Positions 23,590 through 35,394 of a DNA stretch of 64,000 nucleotides are shown piece by piece. The position numbers and the translations under genes were made by a program. The notes beneath the pieces were generated by a model. It saw only the letters and a list, made by a program, of their open reading frames with translations. It searched no databases and had not been told where the DNA came from. The number at the start of each line of letters is the position of its first letter. The stretch's first letter is position 1. Location: assembly GCA_030737835.1 (NCBI GenBank), contig CM060848.1:19631309-19695308 (forward strand), in the 5' to 3' direction. This stretch comes from Acorus gramineus. Lineage: Eukaryota; Streptophyta; Magnoliopsida; Acorales; Acoraceae.

Positions 23590-23724
23590 ATGGAGACAGC
23601 AACACGAGATGATGTCACCTAAAGTGATCCAAAAGAAACACCCTCTCAGGAAAAGAATTGGAAGAAATAAAACACTCAGAAGAACCTGATCCATTCACGA
23701 TAAGGTTAAAAGATTGATATGACG
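23590..23724. repeat. Direct repeat, copy 2, right of GC-rich element 3
   Basis: Second copy of the segment at 22841-22986, same orientation, again preceded by a TA-rich run (23545-23575). Two substitutions and one 11-base gap separate the copies. The repeated sequence itself is not recognised. Confidence 0.85.
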
Positions 23725-23869
23725 TTTGTCATCATTTGGATCTAATTGCGGAAAGCTTTGATGTGCCAAATGATCCTTAATTATTATATTATTATATGAG
23801 TAGGGATGAGATGGATCTAGAACATACACTGAATCAAAGGCTTATGTACAACTTTAAAAAAAATTTACA

Positions 23870-24720
23870 ACTTTACAACAGAAAGCTTGGATGAGGGACT
23901 CGTTTGGAAATGCGTTGGAACGTTCGCGTTTGAGAAAAGTTAGTTTGAGGGCTTATCAAGCGCATGCCATTTTGTTCATAAAATACATCAAACACATTGA
24001 AGGCGTAGAAATCTGACTTATTAAAATTGGGTAGATGGATTCGATCTCTTCCGGTCTTCTTCGCCCGATTGTGTCGTATGTCACTAGTGAGCACACCTCG
24101 GGAGCTGTTGACATAGGGAAGTAGGGGATCTGTAGAAGACCCTCCAATGCTCAAGTCAGTCAGAGTGGCCAATGAAAGAGCCTCTGTAAACAAAAATTGC
24201 ACCTACCTTTTTGTGTGTGTTAGTGCCCCATATTTATAGAGTAGTTGGGATGGTGCTATGGCTTCCGATCGTCCTCTTTCTATCGGACGGACGAGAATTC
24301 ATCAACCATCATTCCAGAGACAAAAAATATAATCCCTGATTTAGTTAATTATGGGTATACCTAGATCTCATAGGGATTCGGTTGACGCGGTCAATGATGA
24401 TCCGATTTGGTGGTCTCTTCGATATTAATAGGGATTAAATGCCGATAATTGTAATTTAATGCAGTATATTTAAGTGTATCGGTGAGGATAAGATAGAGTA
24501 AATACTGACTTGGTCTTCTGCTGTTAGACGGGCGTGGTTCTCTGGGTTTAGCCGGTCTGGGCTAGGGCAGGCTGGCCCATAGCTTAATCGGGTAGGTCTC
24601 GAGGGGACCTGTGAACCGGCCCATTTTGGAAAGATCCGGGTCCCGACCTTGTTGAGTCGGGTTTGACGTGATCAATGATTCGACTTGGAAAAGATAGTCA
24701 TAAAATTGGATGCCCACACA
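23870..24720. repeat. Unclassified repeat-like sequence of mixed base composition
   Basis: Less AT-rich than its flanks, with motifs such as ATTTATAGAGTAGTTGGGATGG, GGGATTCGGTTGACGCGGTC and GGGCTAGGGCAGGCTGGCCC. Only short interrupted frames occur (for example 23873-24202, minus). A related-looking texture appears at about 40440-40690. It could be retrotransposon debris, but no LTR ends, primer-binding site or conserved domain were found. Confidence 0.3.
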
Positions 24721-25109
24721 CATTCTGAATGTCCACCGCCCAATTGTGTCTGGATTGCCTGCCGCTGAATTTGCTCTATCGCAGATCCACATGAGACCTA
24801 AAATATGCATTGGACTAGAAACCCACGAAACCAATTCTAAGGAGGCTTTAAACAACTTTAAGCTCTGTTACACACATAAGTATATGCCTTCGTTAGAATT
24901 TTTTTATATTTTTTATAAATGTTAAATACATCCATGCATTTGATTGGAGTATGTGCTTCATTTTTTTTTTAATAAAAACATGTATTTCATTAGTTGAGAT
25001 ATATTATTTAAAAAAATCAAAACGTGTATAGATTGAAAATGAGATTGAAAAAAAAACTCTACTTAACATGTTTTAACAAATTTTTACTATAGAACTTGAT
25101 TTAAGTATC

Positions 25110-25362
25110 CAAAAAAGGGGCAGTGTCCCAACCCCAATATAATTTTTTTTTCTTAGGCTTGGATTGGGCGACAGTCTCGATTGACAACAATGATACCAAC
25201 CATAACTAAGTAGACACAGGCCAACAAGGGCCTAGAGAACACAGTGGACTATAAAGCCCAGAATAATCAACATTTTTGCTGACTTTCTAAGAGTTTGATA
25301 CCAACATCCTCCTTGAAAAGGGGGTGTCCCTATCCACTGCACCATACGCTCTTGGGACTTTC
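25110..25362 (-). mobile_element. SINE-like element, minus strand
   Basis: Read on the minus strand, the 25297-25358 segment gives GAGCGTATGGTGCAGTGGAT, an A-box-like start, followed by a GTTGGTATCAAACTC region that resembles a B box. The rest is a non-coding body of about 180 bp containing GGCCCTTGTTGGCC. Target duplication not resolved. Confidence 0.4.
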
Positions 25363-26106
25363 AAAATCATTTCAATTAAAATAAAATATTTGAATGTATG
25401 TTAAAACAATAATGAATGACTAGGTATAAGAGAATAGAGACAGTGATACAATACAACCATGAAGGAAGTGAGGAAAAAAATAAAATTATAAAAATGTGAT
25501 GCATTTTAGAGAAAATTAATTTTGGGTCCTTCAAGGAACCCTGAATTATTTTTAGGTCATTGAAACATTTGAACTTATTTTTAAATCCTCAGACCCATTG
25601 CGTTTTGTTTCCAAGTCCTTCTGTTTGTACATTGGTAAATCCACCGTTACATATTTCATTTTACCCCCTCCTTCTTGTGTACACTGTTATAATCTGCGTA
25701 CGATGTTAACAAGTCTGTGTACACTATTAAACTGTATGTGTACTTTGTTGATGAGTTATGTGTATGGTTTATTTTCTTATTATGAATGTCATTATATTGT
25801 GACACGTTGAAAATTTACTATGTTTTTTTTTTGTTGATTGTGGTGTGATCGTCTCAAACATGGAGAGAAGATCTGGTTGTCTGTGTGTATGATTGAGAGG
25901 GGGCAAAAAGAAAATGTCAAGACAGGAGTAAAATTGAAAAAAAGAGATAAAAAAAAAACCCCATCAGATGAAAAGACTATGAAATATTAGTATATTACCC
26001 AAAATAATTTAAGAACCTAAAAGAAAATCTAGATGTTTTAGGGACTTAAAATTAAAAGATTTAAGATAAATTGGACAATTCAATTCTTACATGAACACAT
26101 ATAATT

Positions 26107-26225
26107 TTACACTCATTTAACTGGGTTGGTATTGTTGTACCAGAGTAAACTTGAGAGATTGGAGTTCGAATTTTATAGGGTTTTGTTCTAGTTTGAAATG
26201 AGAATGAAAAAAAAATTGTATGCAA
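26107..26225 (+). mobile_element. SINE-like fragment
   Basis: TTGGTATTGTTGTACCAGAG followed about 25 bp later by GGAGTTCGAATTTTATAGGG resembles degenerate A and B boxes of a tRNA-derived SINE. An A-run follows at about 26207. The evidence is only the two boxes. Confidence 0.35.
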
Positions 26226-26386
26226 CGACACACGTAAAATAAAAATAAACCATGCTTACCTTTTTCCATATCTATTACGTATTTATTAATGGGAAGTGAT
26301 TTAGTTTTTATTTCTATTTTTACCATTACATAAATTTAATATTATTCATATATATTTATTTCAAATTCTTACTTATTAAAAAAAAA

Positions 26387-27160
26387 GGAAAATGACTAAA
26401 AAAAGTCTCTCAAAGGTTAGAAATACTCAAATCAGCCACTTTTTTAAATTATACCTAAAAAAATCTCATTTTACAATTTTGGAAACACAAAAGACCAATC
26501 TACTCTTATGCAATTAGATCTTTAATACATTCTATATCTCTTAACTTTGTTAAATTATTTCACCCTCTTAATTTTATTAATATAGTTCAAACATTTTCAT
26601 GTAAATCAATTTTTTTTATTGTAAATTCTTTGTGATTAGGTGGATTTTGTGAAATATATACCAATATAATTTGAGTTTTTGATGATGAACTCCATTAAAT
26701 GTTGATGTTTTTTTTAAAAAATGGATATGTACTAATGATATCATAAAAATACGTAAATAGCCAAAAAATTTTAAAATGTGAATAAAGATTTAGAATACTA
26801 AAATATCATCTGCTGCATTGGGGCACAACACAGATTTAAATTACATATTATAATTATACACAATGAAAAATGATAAACAATATTATGTAAGATATATATA
26901 AGAAACACACAGTATGATATATAATAACAAAATCTCTGAAATGATTGATTTTCATCATGTATAAAGAGACTGTTATTTTGTAGGAAAAATAGGTTTTTAG
27001 TGTGGAATAAAAAGGGATATTAAATATTTAATTACATAAGGATAAATCAGTCTTTTGTATTTCCAAAACGATGAAATGAGATTTTTTTAGGTATAATTTT
27101 TTTAAAAAAAGACTGATTTGGGTATTTCAAACTCTTAGGAGATTTTTTTATCATTTTCCC
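26387..27160. mobile_element. MULE-type MITE, 774 bp, about 130-bp inverted ends
   Basis: Ends GGAAAATGACTAAAAAAAGT and, inverted, GGGAAAATGATAAAAAAATC continue in parallel for about 130 bp. Matched blocks include AATACTCAAATCAG / AATACCCAAATCAG, TTATACCTAAAAAAATCTCA in both, and GGAAACACAAAAGAC / GGAAATACAAAAGAC. T followed by nine A occurs on both sides (26377-26386 and 27161-27170), which fits the 9-10 bp duplication of Mutator-like elements, although a homopolymer is weak evidence. It has no ORF and lies about 540 bp upstream of the TCTP TATA box. Confidence 0.75.
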
Positions 27161-27685
27161 TAAAAAAAAATGACCTAATTTTTATTTCTATTTTCACCAT
27201 CTCATAAATTTAGTAATTAGTCATATTTATTTATTCAAAATTTAATATTTCAAATCAAATTTAGAAATATCATAAATATATTGTAATATTTTAAAATTAT
27301 ATTTAAGTAAATTATATAAATATGTCCAAATTTTAATAATTTTTAATTGAAGATATCTATCAAATCTATCTAAATTAAATTTTATAAAAATTTGCTATGT
27401 TATTTTTATTATCATATAAAAAATATATATATTACATTATATACAAATTTAATCAACTTTTTGGACATGTGGTTTAATAATGTTATCATTCATATCAATA
27501 ATTACATCTTTCACTTTTTTTTAATGGCCACTTTATTCTTCCCTCAAAAGCATTTCCTTTACCGTCAGATTCATATTCTCCAGTCCCTACAAAAACCCAC
27601 CGATTGTACGGCTGATCTGGCTCGGTATATCCCCAAAATATGCCCCTTCATCGACACCCGAAATTACGAAAAACCCCTTCACGAC

Positions 27686-27821
27686 CGACCCTAAACCCTC
27701 TCTATAAATACCGCAGGTCGGACTTTTTTCAACCCCCTCTCCGCCTCTCGCAATCTCTCTCTCCCTTCAAATTTAGGGTTTTTTTTTTTTTTTTTGTGAA
27801 GGGTCTGCAGAGCGACCAATC
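27686..27821 (+). promoter_or_regulatory. TCTP core promoter and 5' leader
   Basis: A telo-box-like CCCTAAACCC at about 27690-27698 is followed by a TATA box (TCTATAAATA, 27701-27710). The leader is strongly pyrimidine-rich (TTTTTTCAACCCCCTCTCC, then CTCTCTCTCCC and a 17-base T-run). A telo-box plus TATA and a pyrimidine leader is typical of plant translation-machinery genes and fits TCTP. The transcription start is not mapped; about 27735-27745 would be expected. Confidence 0.6.
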
Positions 27822-30417
27822 ATGTTGGTCTATCAGGATGCGTTGACGGGTAATCTCTTTTTTCTTTTTTTCGATTTTAATTTCTGTTTATTCGTTAGGG
27901 TTTATGAGTTCTTGATCTGGATGTTTCGTGTTTCGATGCCTGTCTCTGTTCATTAGATCTGTTTGAATATACGTTTTTCGTGTTGAAATCTTTGTTTTTG
28001 GATCTGGTTGTGATGTTTCTCTCGGAAAATATTATCTTTTTTTCTTGTCCGTGGATCGGTGGATTGTTCCTGTATAAAATTTTCTCCTTTTCCCTCCCTT
28101 TTTTTTTTTTTTTTGCTTGGAGTGTTTCTTTTGTGATGGTTTAGTATCTTTTTTGTCTCTGTCCATCGCGTGCGGTAAACCTCGGTTGATATATTAGGTT
28201 AATTTATTTATGTTTGTGTGTGTGTATGTTGATAATCATGATATTGCTTGTTGGTTTGATCGATTTATATTTTTTTTTACTTGCCGACTACTGTGATTTG
28301 TATCTGCTGTTGATATTGTTCTTCACACATGGGAGGGGTATGTGAGTTTCACAATTTAAATTCATGTGTTAAAAACAAGAAGTGGGGATATAGGGAATGT
28401 CTTGAAATAACAAACCAGTCAACTTATCTATATAGAAGTGAGAGATGGAAGTCGGGACATATTGTTTTGGTTTCTTCAAAATGTGATGATTTGACAAACT
28501 GCCTGCGTTTCTTATCAGTTTATGAGGTAAGATATAGAATGATGCACGCTAATTTGGTTTGTCTAGTAATAAACAGTTTTGGTGTTAGTACTACCACGTC
28601 TAGCAAAAAAAAGTTCTGGGACTGGACATCTGCCCCTTTGGCTGTTATTTATGCCTCAGGGACGAACTGGTCCCTGATATGTGATGACCATCTGCTCACT
28701 TTGTCAGCTATTAACTTCTATACTTTTAGCTGATCATTAAAGATGGAAAATAATCTTTAAACAGTTATTTTTTGTTCTCTCATATGCATAACCTGGTGTA
28801 TGATTTGTTTTTTACTTGTTTTTGAACATTTACAGTGCGCATGTTATTATTCTTAAAAAGCGGGATATTTCAATGCAATGGGTTTGTAATAAATGCAGTC
28901 GTGAAAATGAATTGGAAGATGAAAAATCTCATTGATAAAAGAAATAGCATGAATTTTAGGTTTAATGGGCAGTTTTAGTTTGCCTGACTAGCTGAAGTGG
29001 TAGTGACCTGTTTTATTTCAGTTTTATTATCTCCTTGTTGCTTGTGTGCTGGTCAGCAATATGTTTACATTACATCACTTCAGATAAATATATGCATTAT
29101 GCTGCAGCTTTGTACAACTCTTTGAATGGTGGAAGTGATCTGATGAATGTTGTATATGTTTTGTACCATTGCAATAAGATTTTTCTTAACAATTACTCTT
29201 TACCTTTTCATCCCATTTTTCACTTGATTTCTTTTCAACTGGATATCGTATATGGTTCCTACAATTGCAATACTGTTTTTCTTACCATACCTTTTCATTC
29301 CCTCATTTCACTTCATCGTGTGCTGAGCAGTCTCATCAGTGCGTATATTCTTCAGGATACTAAATTATCACTAGTTGATTTATTAATAGTGTTACCAATT
29401 ATTAGAACATATTACTTATATTTGCAATTTATGTGTTACTTATTTGGTTATGTAAGAAAAACAATACCAGATCGTGTGTCTTGTCACATGTATTATTTGC
29501 TATGGTCATGTATGATAAAGTTGTTGAGATATTATAAAATCCAAGCCTTAATGTATTGGAAATTTTTGTTTGAATATTTCAGGTGATGAGCTCCTGTCTG
29601 ACTCATTCCCATTCAAAGAAATTGAGAATGGCATTCTGTGGGAGGTTGAAGGAAAGGTGTGATTATCATTGCAGCGCCTCCTGTATTATTATTTATGCAT
29701 GTGCATATGAAATAAACCGATATATTATGGGGTCCAATGTTTTTCGTTTTGAGAATTAAAGTTGTAGTTGTAAAAGTTCGAGAGAGAATTATTTATAATT
29801 TGATTATCATTTCTTGGTTGACAGTGGGTGGTCCAAGGAGCCGTTGATGTCGACATTGGTGCAAACCCTTCTGCTGAAGGTGGCGATGAAGATGAGGGAG
29901 TTGATGACCAGGCAGTTAAAGTGGTAGACATCGTCGACACTTTCCGCCTTCAGGTTTTAACTCTTTTCTCACTCTTTGCCCTTCCATCAGGCATGTGAAT
30001 TATGGGCACTTTTCCTAATGTGCAACATTGATCTGGCTCCAGGAGCAACCCGCATTCGACAAGAAACAGTTTGTGACCTACATCAAAAGGTTCATCAAAC
30101 TGCTGTCAGCGAAACTGGATGAGGAACAGCAAGAAGCATTCAAGAAGAACATTGAGGGAGCAACTAAATATTTGCTTTCAAAGCTCAAAGACCTTCAATT
30201 GTACGCATGCTTTTCAGCACAGCTAAATTTGTATTAGATTAAGTCCATACTTTTTTCTGTATATACTTAATGTATTGTTTTCTTATGCGGTTTGTGCAGC
30301 TTTGTGGGTGAGAGCATGCATGATGACAGTTCTTTGGTGTTTGCTTACTATAAAGAGGGTGCCACTGACCCAACATTTTTGTATTTCGCTCATGCGTTGA
30401 AGGAGATCAAGTGTTAA
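27822..30417 (+). CDS. TCTP: Translationally controlled tumor protein homologue, 168 aa, five exons
   Basis: Exons 27822-27849, 29583-29656, 29825-29953, 30043-30200 and 30300-30417 sum to 507 nt, giving exactly the 168 aa usual for plant TCTP. All phases agree. The start [10 protein letters not shown], the [16 protein letters not shown] block, the acidic loop [12 protein letters not shown] (residues about 59-70), [15 protein letters not shown] and the end HALKEIKC are family hallmarks. TCTP is a small cytosolic protein of the Mss4-like fold; in plants it promotes growth downstream of, or parallel to, TOR and shows calcium and small-GTPase links. Intron 1 (1.7 kb) follows only nine codons, an arrangement often associated with intron-enhanced expression; frames inside it are not conserved proteins. 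No defect is seen; probably functional and highly expressed. Confidence 0.97.
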
Positions 30418-30944
30418 ATTTGGGGGAGAGGAGAGGGAGGCATCAGCCCTGCATTGGGGAGGTGGTCTTGTTAACTTTGTATTAGTGTTAATTATCAGTG
30501 TTTTATGTCTCCAGTACTTTTAGCTTGGGTTTCTGTTTTTGGTTTGTTGGGAAATATATAATCCAGTGTGTGTGTGTGTGTGTTTTAAGTTTGTGTCTTT
30601 GAAGTGTTGAGGGAAGTTATATATGTCATCAATTGAGGAATAAAAGTTTGTTTGGTAGCACATAATCTTTGCCTGCCATAAAGAACTATAATGACTTTGA
30701 TGAGGATATATATTGGTAAGAAGGGGGTTTGTTTTTTAAAATGAAAATTTATTGTGAAAAGAATTGAATAAACTCTCCCATCGTTGGATTTGTTATAATA
30801 TTGTTAATTTTGAGGTTTGTTGAATCTGGCAGGTTGGTTTTAACACAGTGATATTTTACTAGTTTTTTAATGAAAAAAAAAATTGAAGTTTGTTTGAAAG
30901 GCTTGTTGACAACAGGTATAGGTTTTTATGTTTGGGGGGCTTCA

Positions 30945-31550
30945 TTACAACCCTTTTAAGTATTCAACCTACCCCAACAAATTTTTTTTTTCCCACGTTA
31001 ACCCACCTTGAGCCCCTTCTCCACTCCCCTTCTTTGTCCGTGACGTGTTGCTACGATACCATCCATTCTGCCATCGACGCTTGTATTGCTGTCAGCGGTG
31101 GCCATGTGATTTTCTCCTCCGGTGGATTTACCTGACAAAAACCCTAGATCTCCAATTGGGGGTGAGAGAGGGTCACGGGTCGCGAATCCCCGACGGGACT
31201 TGGTGGGAGGACTACCTGGGGGACGTCCTCTGCAACCACCACTCCATGGTCCTCATGGACTCTGATGACGACCACCGCCAAAGAGAGTCACCTCCATCGC
31301 CCTTCCCTCCTCCTACAATCCCCTCACTATCCTCTACAGCCCCTCCTCACATTGACGTCGGCCCTCACAAGCCTCATCAGACTGCTCGAACCGGGAGATC
31401 TGAATCTCTTTGTCTGGGTGGCGGTGGAGCTTCTGGCGGAAGAGGCAGGAGAAGGGGCTCAGGGTGGGTTCCCTTTTTAAAAAAAAATAATTTTTTAAAC
31501 TTTTTTTGGGGTGGGTTGAGTACTTGGAAGGGGTGGCCCTTTATGTTTCA
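30945..31550. mobile_element. Possible gene-fragment-carrying MULE (Pack-MULE-like)
   Basis: Imperfect inverted ends of about 40 bp: AAGTATTCAACCTACCCCAA near 30957 against AAGTACTCAACCCACCCCAA read inward from about 31530, each followed by T/A runs. Between them lie about 450 bp of GC-rich, gene-like sequence unlike the surroundings. One frame (31057-31135) reads DTIHSAIDACIAVSGGHVIF, reminiscent of the start of plant polygalacturonases (GH28). Another (about 31341-31470) reads LTSLIRLLEPGDLNLFVW. They are in different frames and stop quickly. Read as captured gene fragments; parent genes uncertain. Confidence 0.45.
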
Positions 31551-32195
31551 ATATGCTACCAACCAAATATTTAAATCCAATTAAATGAAACCATGACATA
31601 TAATAATGATTATATAATGATTAGCTTAATTTGTTTATTAATTTTATGATACTGTCATTTATCAATTTCAAACTGTCAAATTTTAGTGAAAACGAAGTAC
31701 GGAAATCAATTTTTAGACCATCAGATGATCGGGTTAAATTAAGGATCTTTTTAATGCACACTGAACAACAAATCTAGTTCTAGACTATCTAATGATGGGA
31801 ATAAATTAACCATCTTTTAATGCACATGCACACTCAACAAAATAAATGTAAAAAACCTATATAGTAGAGCTTCCGAGGTGACCCAAAATTCCAAATCAAA
31901 CGGGCCCTTAATGGTAATAAGAATGAAAAATCCAAGAGAGATCTATAGACCACATTAATTGCAAATACATATGGGCATTGAATTTAAAATGGGAGGGCTA
32001 GATATGGATACATGCCTGGATCATTTGATAGACACCAAGGCTCACATTACATTCTATCCAAATAAAAAAAGAGGGCTCACATTACATACAATAAAAACCT
32101 TATCAACCCCAGCTGAGGATAGTTTGCATAACATCATGTAAACATGTGAAACACCTCTCCAATTGAACACACTAATAATAAGTGGTTGAAAGACA
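31551..32195. other. Intergenic spacer, no gene seen
   Basis: AT-rich sequence between the putative Pack-MULE and the universal stress protein stop codon. It contains two similar ATCWAATGATSGG-type stretches but no credible ORF or element ends. The right part probably holds the 3' UTR of the universal stress protein gene. Confidence 0.35.
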
Positions 32196-34257
32196 TCAAT
32201 GCTTGGCCTTAGGCTTCTTCACAATCATGACAGTGCAATGAGCATGGTGAGCACAATAGTCGCTCACACTGCCCAGAACAGCTCTGCAGGAAGACACCAC
32301 AAAGAGTATAAAAATGTCAGAACACGTGATCCATCCACCTTTAATGAAACACAACTGAAGGTTGAATAAGTTGCACAATTATTGGTAAATAAAAGGAAGG
32401 AGGAGGAGGAGGAGGAGGAGGTAATCTTTTGCTTGCAGGTTGAAGCTTGGCATGAGTTTCAGGTATAAAATTTTAATGGTGTGTCATCAACAAGCAGTGA
32501 TTCGGGAATCGGGAACTGGAGAGCTAACATATCAAGGATGGGTGCTGCTAAGGAGAGTCCACTGCTTAATCGATTATCAAGAATCAATTTCTGAAAAGAA
32601 AAACAAATTTTAAAAATGCTATTGTTTTTAAAAGATTCACCAGTTTTTTAGAAAAATGGATTTTGACCTCTGCTAGCACAGAAGTTGGAAGTTGAGATTT
32701 ATGGGCTAAAACCATTAAAGTAGTTTCTTAAGAGTAGATGCTTGAGTAGGAAATTGCGCAATTCAGATGTCCGTTGAGGAGGGTATGGAGAACAAGGAGG
32801 AATCTCAGATTGACAGTACAAGAACACATTTTAAATCCCATTAGCATTGAGAAAAGAAGAAGAAGAAGGATAATATGGGGCATCAACATTTAGGAAGGCA
32901 TTAGCTTGGATTTTCAGCGGATTCTATGAGTTCTACTGCAAGATCAGTAAATCAGGATTGAATTGATTTCCTCAACATAAACAGTGAATACAAATTGGTG
33001 TTCTGATTGAAGACCGATTCAGATAGCTCACCGCCATTGAAAGAATGAAATCACAGACTATTGGATTCTCATCTATCATCATAGTCATCGAACAGTCATA
33101 ATAATCTACAATACCTCTTAATGGCACCATAACCATGGCTCCCGACGGCCAACACAGTCGCATGATGCTTCTCCACTGCGTCGCAGATGACGCTCCGCGC
33201 ATCCCCTTCCACCACTTCCAGCAAAACCCCATGCACCTACAACCCCAAACAAGAAGCCTCATTTTCCATTACATAGTCACAAAGTCCATATACAACAGAT
33301 ATTTGACAAGTGTGTTGTTCGCTACAGTATGTCTGCATTCATAAATCATTCAAGATAAGCACTGTTGTTCGCTACAGTATGTATGCATTCATAGGTCATT
33401 CAAGATAAGTACTGTAAAAATACAAATTAAACCATTTATGTATACTGTCATTAGTATGAATAATAAAAAATAAATGAAAAAAAATTCATGTTGGTGTGAA
33501 TAGAATTGGATCATTCAAACTAAAAGGATCCTGGATTCTGAATGCCCAAAATACACAATTGACGAACAAAGTACATTCGACTGATAGATACGAGAGGTAT
33601 CTTCGGTATACTTTTCTGAAAATTCAAAAAAATTTAGAGTACTTTGTGATTATTCACACAAGTCACAACTTTTTTTTAAAAAAAAAATCCCTCCTTTTCC
33701 ATTAAAAAAGGCAAACCCAAATAAAAAAGTCATGATTTTCGAGATACCCAAACAAAATAAATCCCAATTGGGCACCATTTCATTCTACATTCATAAAATA
33801 ATAATAAAAAAAAACTTGCACCAAATCAAGCAAAACCAGTAAATACAAAGCAAAAAGGTGTATATATACCGATTTGGAGACGCAGAGCTCCTTAGCCTTC
33901 TCGACGACTCTGGACGCGATCTTCTTCAGGTCGGCCTCGACAAACGGCAACACGTCCGCCGAACCTTCATAACCCAAAAAACAGATTCAGAGAGAGAGAG
34001 AGAGACCCAAATCGAGAAACAAAAGGAAGAAAGAAGAGAGAGAGAGGGATGAGAAGGGCAAAGAACGGACCCGGGCCGGCGAGGCCGATGACGGAGGAGG
34101 GTGTGGGCTTGGCGTGGACGACGACGAGCTTGAACGGGTGGTTGTCGGAGGGGAGGGGGACGAAGAAGTGGTCGAGGACCCACTGTAAAGCGTAGGTGCT
34201 GTGGTCGCTGTCGTCGATACCCACCACCATCACTGGCTTCTCTGTCGTTCCCTCCAT
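32196..34257 (-). CDS. Universal stress protein (UspA domain), 163 aa, four exons
   Basis: Exons in transcript order 34071-34257, 33870-33964, 33115-33236 and 32196-32283 give 492 nt, 163 aa plus stop, with all phases consistent. A single Usp domain fills the protein: N-terminal KPVMVVGIDDSDHSTYALQW with the conserved Asp, then KLVVVHAKP, and the ATP-loop GSHGYGAIKRAVLGS near residues 125-139. This loop fits G-x2-G-x9-G-S exactly, so nucleotide binding of the MJ0577 type is predicted. C-terminal HCTVMIVKKPK closes the fold. Length and domain match the small single-domain plant Usp proteins, which are soluble and implicated in drought, hypoxia and oxidative stress. Start chosen at MEGTTEKP; an in-frame upstream ATG adds only a low-complexity CVREREKR stretch from the CT-repeat leader and is unlikely. 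Confidence 0.93.
33311..33410. repeat. 50-bp tandem duplication in universal stress protein intron 2
   Basis: Two 50-bp units (33311-33360 and 33361-33410), sharing GTTGTTCGCTACAGTATGT and TCATTCAAGATAAG, with five or so differences. Non-coding. Confidence 0.85.
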
Positions 34258-34264
34258 CTCTCTC

Positions 34265-34303
<39 letters not shown>

Positions 34304-34375
34304 TAAACAGTTATTCGATCCTTGGATTCCTTGTTGGGTGTCTCTGATTGGCTTTGAAGGTTTTTATAAGAACAG
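34258..34375 (-). promoter_or_regulatory. Universal stress protein 5' leader with CT repeat and TATA-like box
   Basis: On the minus strand a TTATAAAAACC box lies at about 34360-34370, about 105 bp before the ATG. A CT/TG microsatellite leader (34258-34303) follows. A longer CT run lies upstream of the TATA-like box (34374-34400). GAGA/CT tracts around the start are common in plant promoters. The transcription start is inferred, not mapped. Confidence 0.45.
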
Positions 34376-34550
34376 AGAGAGAGAGAGAGAGAGAGAGACT
34401 GCCGTTGGAAGGGGAATTGCTGTGTGCGCGGGTAGAGGGTTCCAGTCTTCCGGAGAAGCCCTTGGGATGACCCGCGGTTGAGTTTAAGTTTTTGTTGTCC
34501 CCCAATAATGGGGAGCTCAGTTTCTTTAACCCACCAGTCCGGACTTTTTG

Positions 34551-34963
34551 GGGAAAAATACATACAAACCTAGACAGGATATCTTGTTTGATTAATCTTG
34601 ATTGAAAACACAATATATTAAAAAATTACTATAATGTGTTAAAAATACGAAAAATCATATGAAAATGATAATTTTACCTTCTTTAGATATATTATAAAAC
34701 CCTATTTGAAATGATAAAATCATCATTTATAGAAGATTTTTCATATTTTTAACATATTATATGATTTTTTTTTATATTGTGTTTTCTACATGGGTTAATC
34801 AAGCATAATATTCATAAAATATTTATCATCTATAAACATAAATTTTATTCAGGGGGTTATTTAGATTTACTAGATGTTTTGAGAGAGTTATATAGATTTT
34901 AAGAAAAATCAGGGGGTTATATGAATTTGATTCAGTTTACAGGGGGTTTATATGGATTTTTCC
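34551..34963. mobile_element. Palindromic repeat family, copy 1 (shortened left arm)
   Basis: It shares with the copies at 37858, 38508, 39129 and 60562 the inner blocks GTGTTAAAAAT...GAAAAATC, TGATAATTTTACC, GTAAAATCATCATTTA-like and CATATTTTTAACATATTATA, and on the right GGGGGTTATATGGATTTTTCC-like ends. The left arm lacks about 80 bp present in the other copies. The whole element is self-complementary from end to end. It has no ORF. Confidence 0.7.
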
Positions 34964-35394
34964 TTTTTTTTTTTTTTTTATTGGATCAGAGAACAAGTGA
35001 AAAAGAAAGAGAAAGAGAAAGAGGGGGAAGAGAGTAAAAGAGATTTTTTTTTGTTCTCACCCATCGTTGAAAGAGTATAAAAGCCGCTCTTTTTTTGTTT
35101 CCCAGATCACCTGTGTATCCCTCCTGTGAGTGAAATTCGGTCAATTTTTGCTTTGATTTGAATTGTAAGAGATGATGTTGAAATTTTTGAGTTTTTTTTC
35201 GGAACTTGAATGGTTGTCTTGTCGCAATTCATTGAGGATTCCTTCTCCTATATCTCCCCCCCCCCCCTCTCTTATGACTCCTCTATTACTGCCCCCTCGT
35301 CCATAGCCGCTTGCAGCAACAGTGGAGCGAAGAAGGACACGTCAGTCCTCGAGCGCGTCGGCCATCAACTTGGCTACTTGGACGTAGACCTGTT

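Noticed and set aside
23098..23622. Frames of 129-145 codons in GC-rich element 3
   Set aside because: Generated by CT and GACGACGCC-type repeats inside an inverted-repeat element; no domain.
28329..28733. 134-codon frame in TCTP intron 1
   Set aside because: No recognisable domain, no splice support, and inside an intron fixed by the clean TCTP model.
29035..29586. 183-codon frame overlapping TCTP exon 2
   Set aside because: It lies in TCTP intron 1 in another frame, has low-complexity hydrophobic content and no similarity; AT-rich introns yield such frames by chance.
31045..31584. 179-codon frame as a real gene
   Set aside because: It runs from a fragment in one frame through poly-A/T tracts of an inverted repeat; better read as part of a captured-fragment element.
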